From positions 372,001-436,000 of the forward strand of contig OZ006987.1 in NCBI GenBank assembly GCA_963931055.1: 64,000 bases of DNA. Direction: 5' to 3'. This stretch comes from Coprenecus sp949297365 (lineage in GTDB: Bacteria > Bacteroidota > Bacteroidia > Bacteroidales > UBA932). The notes beneath the pieces are model-generated. The model did no database searches, was not told where the DNA came from, and saw only the letters and a list, made by a program, of their open reading frames with translations. The position numbers and the translations under genes were made by a program. Shown here one piece after another: positions 60,578-64,000 of the stretch; positions within the stretch are counted from its first letter, which is position 1, and each line of letters opens with the position of its first letter.

Positions 60578-61147
60578 TTAATACAAGTTGTCATGGTAAT
60601 CAAACAGTTCGAAAACGTCCTTCAGGAGCGGATGCCGGGCATCCTTTTCCGATAAAATAACATCCTGCGGGCTCACCTTCCAGTCTATGCCCAACTCCGG
60701 GTCATTCCACGCCACAGCCCCCTCGCTCTGCGGAGCATAGAAATTGTCGCACTTGTACTGAAAAAGAGCTGCGGTGCTGAGCACACAAAAACCATGCGCG
60801 AATCCCCTTGGAATGAAAAACTGCCGGTGGTTCTCCCCGGAAAGTTCCACTGCGACGTGCTGCCCGAACGTGGGCGAGCCCCTGCGTATGTCCACAGCCA
60901 CATCGAGGACCCTCCCCTGTACCACCCGCACCAGCTTGCTCTGGGCAAACGGCGGTTTCTGAAAATGCAGGCCGCGCAGCACTCCGTAGGAAGAGCAGGA
61001 CTCGTTGTCCTGGACAAAATTCACGGGACGGACTTTCTGCTCAAACTCCTTTAGATTGAATGACTCGAAGAAATATCCCCTCGAATCCCGGAAGACGCGC
61101 GGCTCTATTATCACCACACCATCTATTGCAGTCCTTATCACTTCCAT
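60578..61147 (-). CDS. rfbC: dTDP-4-dehydrorhamnose 3,5-epimerase
   Basis: 189 aa cupin enzyme, third step of dTDP-rhamnose synthesis. RGLHFQKPPFAQSKLVRV holds the catalytic His; DVAVDIRRGSPTFGQ and FFIPRGFAHGFCVLS are hallmark stretches. Between rfbA and rfbB in one overlapping operon. rfbD, the final reductase, is not seen. Confidence 0.95.
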   Translation of the reverse strand: MEVIRTAIDGVVIIEPRVFRDSRGYFFESFNLKEFEQKVRPVNFVQDNESCSSYGVLRGLHFQKPPFAQSKLVRVVQGRVLDVAVDIRRGSPTFGQHVAVELSGENHRQFFIPRGFAHGFCVLSTAALFQYKCDNFYAPQSEGAVAWNDPELGIDWKVSPQDVILSEKDARHPLLKDVFELFDYHDNLY

Positions 61148-61151
61148 AGCC

Positions 61152-62048
61152 TTATCTCACTGTCTGTTTCTCGGCATCCTCCGCCAGTTGCAGCAGATAC
61201 TGCCCGTACTGGTTCTTTTTCATCGGCTCTGCAAGCCGCCTCATCTGCTCAGGGCCTATCCACCCCTGCTCCATAGCGATACCCTCCAGGCAGGCAATCT
61301 TCAGGCCCTGCCTCTTCTCTATCACCTCTATGAAAGTCGAGGCCTCCGCCAGAGAATCATGAGTTCCGGTATCCAGCCATGCAAAGCCGCGGCCCAATGT
61401 CTCCAGCCGCAAACGTCCGCGATTGAGAAACTCCTGATTGACAGATGTTATCTCCAGCTCTCCGCGAGCCGACGGCCTGACTCCGGCAGCCACCTCCACC
61501 ACCTCGTTGGGATAGAAGTACAGGCCTGTTACGGCATAGTTGGACTTGGGCCGCGCCGGTTTCTCCTCTATGCTCAGCACATTGCCATCGGCGTCCATCT
61601 CCGCCACACCGTAACGCTCCGGATCAGCCACCCAGTAGCCGAAGACAGTCGCGACACTGTCCCGCTCGGCTCTTTCCACCGCTCTTGCCAGCATTCCTGT
61701 AAAGTGACTGCCATAGAAAATATTGTCTCCCAATATCAGGCAGGCCGCCTCATCCCCTATAAACTCCCGGCCTATAATGAAGGCCTGTGCCAGCCCGTCC
61801 GGAGAAGGCTGCTCCGCATACTCGAAACGCACGCCTATATCCTGACCGTCTCCGAGCAGACGGCGGAACCCTGGCAGGTCCTGAGGCGTGGATATTATGA
61901 GTATATCCCTGATGCCGGCAAGCATCAGCACCGATATGGGATAATACACCATCGGCTTGTCATATATGGGAAGCAACTGCTTGCTTACTCCCTTAGTTAT
62001 GGGATAAAGTCTTGTGCCGGAACCTCCGGCAAGCACTATTCCTTTCAT
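61152..62048 (-). CDS. rfbA: Glucose-1-phosphate thymidylyltransferase
   Basis: 298 aa nucleotidyltransferase, first step of dTDP-rhamnose synthesis. Begins MKGIVLAGGSGTRLYPITKG with the nucleotide-binding G-G-x-G-x-R-L; YDKPMVYYPISVLMLAGIRD follows. Its ATG overlaps the asmA-like stop (ATGA). dTDP-sugar genes often feed O-antigen or capsule synthesis. Confidence 0.96.
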   Translation of the reverse strand: MKGIVLAGGSGTRLYPITKGVSKQLLPIYDKPMVYYPISVLMLAGIRDILIISTPQDLPGFRRLLGDGQDIGVRFEYAEQPSPDGLAQAFIIGREFIGDEAACLILGDNIFYGSHFTGMLARAVERAERDSVATVFGYWVADPERYGVAEMDADGNVLSIEEKPARPKSNYAVTGLYFYPNEVVEVAAGVRPSARGELEITSVNQEFLNRGRLRLETLGRGFAWLDTGTHDSLAEASTFIEVIEKRQGLKIACLEGIAMEQGWIGPEQMRRLAEPMKKNQYGQYLLQLAEDAEKQTVR

Positions 62049-64000
62049 TGCACACTCTTTAGGTTATCTATTATCACTGCGGCAGTGTCCACCTTGTGGA
62101 CAGGCATTCTCTCCCACTGTATAGAATCCCCGTCAAACCGTATCTGACGATGCTGGAGAGCCGAGTCACGGCGGTGCTTCCAGTCTATGCGAGTACGCGC
62201 CGCAGCCCTGTCGCCCCACCTGTTCCGCTCGCTTGCACTCTTGAAACGCCGGGTAATCTCATCGCTGAGATTGAAGCGGAGGGAGTCTATCCTGCGGGTC
62301 TCCACGGGCGTCACCGCGTCCTTGTATTTGGCCCGGCCTATACCGAAACGCATATCGTCCAGCGTCCCGCGTATATTCAGTCCGGCCTTGAACGGCAGAG
62401 GAGACTTGAGTATCGATATGTGGTAGTCAAAGCTCATGTCCAGATTCTGTACTCCTCCGACAGCCGCCTTGTAGCGGTCTATCTCCACTAAGAACGGATA
62501 GATGTTCACCGCTCCGTCCTTGACAGTGATATTGACAGAGATACTGTCTATGAGATTCTCTTCCTTATTCTTGAACATCAGTTTTCTCGATATCTCAGCG
62601 AATGTCTCTCCGTCCATCAGCACCAAGGAGTCGCCCCGGATGTATATGGCCGAGCGCAGCGACGGTATCATGATATTGAGAGTTGAGTCGAGCACTCCCT
62701 CAGCCGCGACATCCACCTGCACCTTTCCCTTGAATGACTGGAGCATGGGCACCAAAGAGTCTATCGACGGAGTGGCGTTCACCAATGATGCTATGTCTAT
62801 GTCCTTGACCTTGATGTCGAATCCAGCATAGCCGAACTTGGACGAAGCCGCCTTGTAGATAAGCGAGGCATTCAGGCTCGTGCTGTCGAAGGCATTGAGA
62901 CTCAGATTCTCCAAATACACATGACTGTCTTTGATCTCAGCCGTGCCGTCTATATTCCGGAAGACATACTTGCCGAAACGCATCTTGTCTATGTCCGTTG
63001 TCAACTTGAAGTCAATATTGTCCGGGACCTTGAACAGGCTCAGTGCCGTCGAGGAGGTATCGGCCTCTATCTGCTGCGCCGTCGCCTCCGGTGATGCAAA
63101 GGCCCTCATCAGCTGGTTGAAATTCACGTTCTTGGAACTTACGTCCAGATTGGCCCGCAGCATGTGGCCATGGCGCATCGCTCCATAAAGGTCATGCACC
63201 GTGCCGGAGAGCACGACATTGGACCGTCCCACCCGCACAGCCGCCTTCTTCAAGGTTATCTGCCTGTCCCCGAACTTGACGACAGTCTTGTTGAACCGGA
63301 TGGGAAGGGCGCATTGAGGCACCTCTGCCACAAGCCTGTTGAACCTTATCGTTCCGGAAGGCAGCCAGAGCGAGTCCCTGACCTTGTCCGCATTGACCTT
63401 TATAACACCTTTCTTCATACCTCCGGTGATATCCCCGGCTTTCGCAAATATTGAATCCGTCTCCACTTTCACCGTAAGTCTCGGCATCCCGGTCTTCTTC
63501 GCCTGCGGCTTCAGCGATGCTGTAAGCCCGCCGCGCAGACAGAAGACTCCGAGCGAGTCTCCCATTCCGCCATGCAGACGGTTGAACTCCACCGACATAT
63601 CCGGACGCCAGAGCGAGTCACGGACCTTGTCCGCAGTCAACTTGAGCGAGCCTTTATTGAATCCGCCCCTGATATCTCCGTATTTGAGGAACAGAGTATC
63701 CGTATCCACATCCAGCGAGGCCCGGGGACGCTCCGGAGCATCCGGCTGAGGACCCAACGAGGCGACAGCCCCTCCACGGCCGCAGAACACCCTCAGCGAG
63801 TCACCTACCGCCGCTCCTACCCTGTTCATTCGGAAATCCGCCTTTACCTGGAACACACGGGTAGTATCCTTAGGACGGGTGGACATCACCTTCAACCGCA
63901 GACTGTCGGCCACGGCATTTGCCCAAGGGCTCTTGAAATGCAGCTTGGACACTTCTCCGCTCAGGCCCAATGCCTTGCCTCCGAAAAACTTCAGATTGAT
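62045..64000 (-). CDS. AsmA-family protein (3' part only)
   Basis: Frame open to the right edge, 652 codons visible; the N-terminus is outside. An ~85-residue segment is repeated in the first visible third: GGFNKGSLKLTADKVRDSLW and GGMKKGVIKVNADKVRDSLW, each followed by FNRL. The AsmA-type C-terminal region follows (FGKYVFRNIDGTAEIKDSHV, VQVDVAAEGVLDSTLNI). AsmA-like proteins help lipids cross the periplasm. Overlaps rfbA by 4 bp, first visible gene of the operon asmA-rfbA-rfbC-rfbB-ABC-F. Confidence 0.85.
   Translation of the reverse strand: MNLKFFGGKALGLSGEVSKLHFKSPWANAVADSLRLKVMSTRPKDTTRVFQVKADFRMNRVGAAVGDSLRVFCGRGGAVASLGPQPDAPERPRASLDVDTDTLFLKYGDIRGGFNKGSLKLTADKVRDSLWRPDMSVEFNRLHGGMGDSLGVFCLRGGLTASLKPQAKKTGMPRLTVKVETDSIFAKAGDITGGMKKGVIKVNADKVRDSLWLPSGTIRFNRLVAEVPQCALPIRFNKTVVKFGDRQITLKKAAVRVGRSNVVLSGTVHDLYGAMRHGHMLRANLDVSSKNVNFNQLMRAFASPEATAQQIEADTSSTALSLFKVPDNIDFKLTTDIDKMRFGKYVFRNIDGTAEIKDSHVYLENLSLNAFDSTSLNASLIYKAASSKFGYAGFDIKVKDIDIASLVNATPSIDSLVPMLQSFKGKVQVDVAAEGVLDSTLNIMIPSLRSAIYIRGDSLVLMDGETFAEISRKLMFKNKEENLIDSISVNITVKDGAVNIYPFLVEIDRYKAAVGGVQNLDMSFDYHISILKSPLPFKAGLNIRGTLDDMRFGIGRAKYKDAVTPVETRRIDSLRFNLSDEITRRFKSASERNRWGDRAAARTRIDWKHRRDSALQHRQIRFDGDSIQWERMPVHKVDTAAVIIDNLKSVQ

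Noticed and set aside
61005..62147. 380-codon frame antisense to rfbC and rfbA
   Set aside because: Shadow of conserved genes with no family features.

Overview
The window comes from a Bacteroidales genome of moderate-to-high GC. Three things point there. The promoters carry the Bacteroidota -7 box TAnnTTTG, often with a TTTG -33 box. The gene families are typical of the order: BF3164-type propeller lipoprotein, PG_1098-type methyltransferase, DUF349 next to yidC, Mfa2/FimB-like lipoproteins. Strong Shine-Dalgarno sequences are scarce. I cannot name the genus.

Layout. 1-7.3 kb is housekeeping: a Clp ATPase lacking its N-domain (5' part only), queE - C1 peptidase - pssA, a phosphohexomutase behind a propeller lipoprotein, and a PG_1098-type methyltransferase. 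7.4-14.1 kb is accessory: a 413-bp MITE-like element, AT-rich small genes and a decayed gene, then a five-gene operon mostly of exported proteins, two of which resemble the LPP20/FlgT N-domain fold. 14.7-30.1 kb is core: a RecD-like helicase, trkH overlapped by a sensor-like protein, a TPR/LuxR regulator, gap, surE-lpxB-dapF, DUF349-yidC-yggS and trmD. Two 38-bp palindromic repeats lie in each of the gaps near 14.5 and 24.4 kb. 30.1-39.4 kb is mixed: an aspartic protease, DUF2975 with an HTH regulator, a chain of five overlapping genes (DUF3791-DUF3990-DUF3791-membrane protein-ABC ATPase), an HTH/membrane pair, a zinc alcohol dehydrogenase and a lysophospholipase-like hydrolase. tRNA-Ser(CGA) follows.

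The most interesting region is 39.99-48.5 kb, a nested mobile element just upstream of tRNA-Ser. The outer element is an IS1634-family IS (18-bp inverted repeats at 40044 and 48457) that produced a 46-bp direct repeat of the tRNA promoter. A 6.36-kb transposon is inserted in the left non-coding end of this IS. It has perfect 26-bp terminal inverted repeats, an exact 8-bp target duplication (AAAAAAAT) and an IS1595/ISXO2-type transposase. Its cargo is a multi-hairpin RNA candidate, a radical SAM/SPASM peptide maturase followed by two unannotated micro-ORFs (20 and 35 aa, probable RiPP precursors) and a terminator, two similar small-gene/large-gene modules, and an HNH-like protein. The 413-bp element at 7.4 kb carries the same terminal repeats.

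48.7-57.3 kb holds an ABC transporter, three consecutive lipoprotein genes and a divergent Crp/Fnr regulator. The first lipoprotein ends in a HExxHxxGxxH zinc-protease motif and the other two are Mfa2/FimB-like paralogues. 57.6-64 kb is an operon running asmA-like - rfbA - rfbC - rfbB - ABC-F ATPase, with no rfbD in view.
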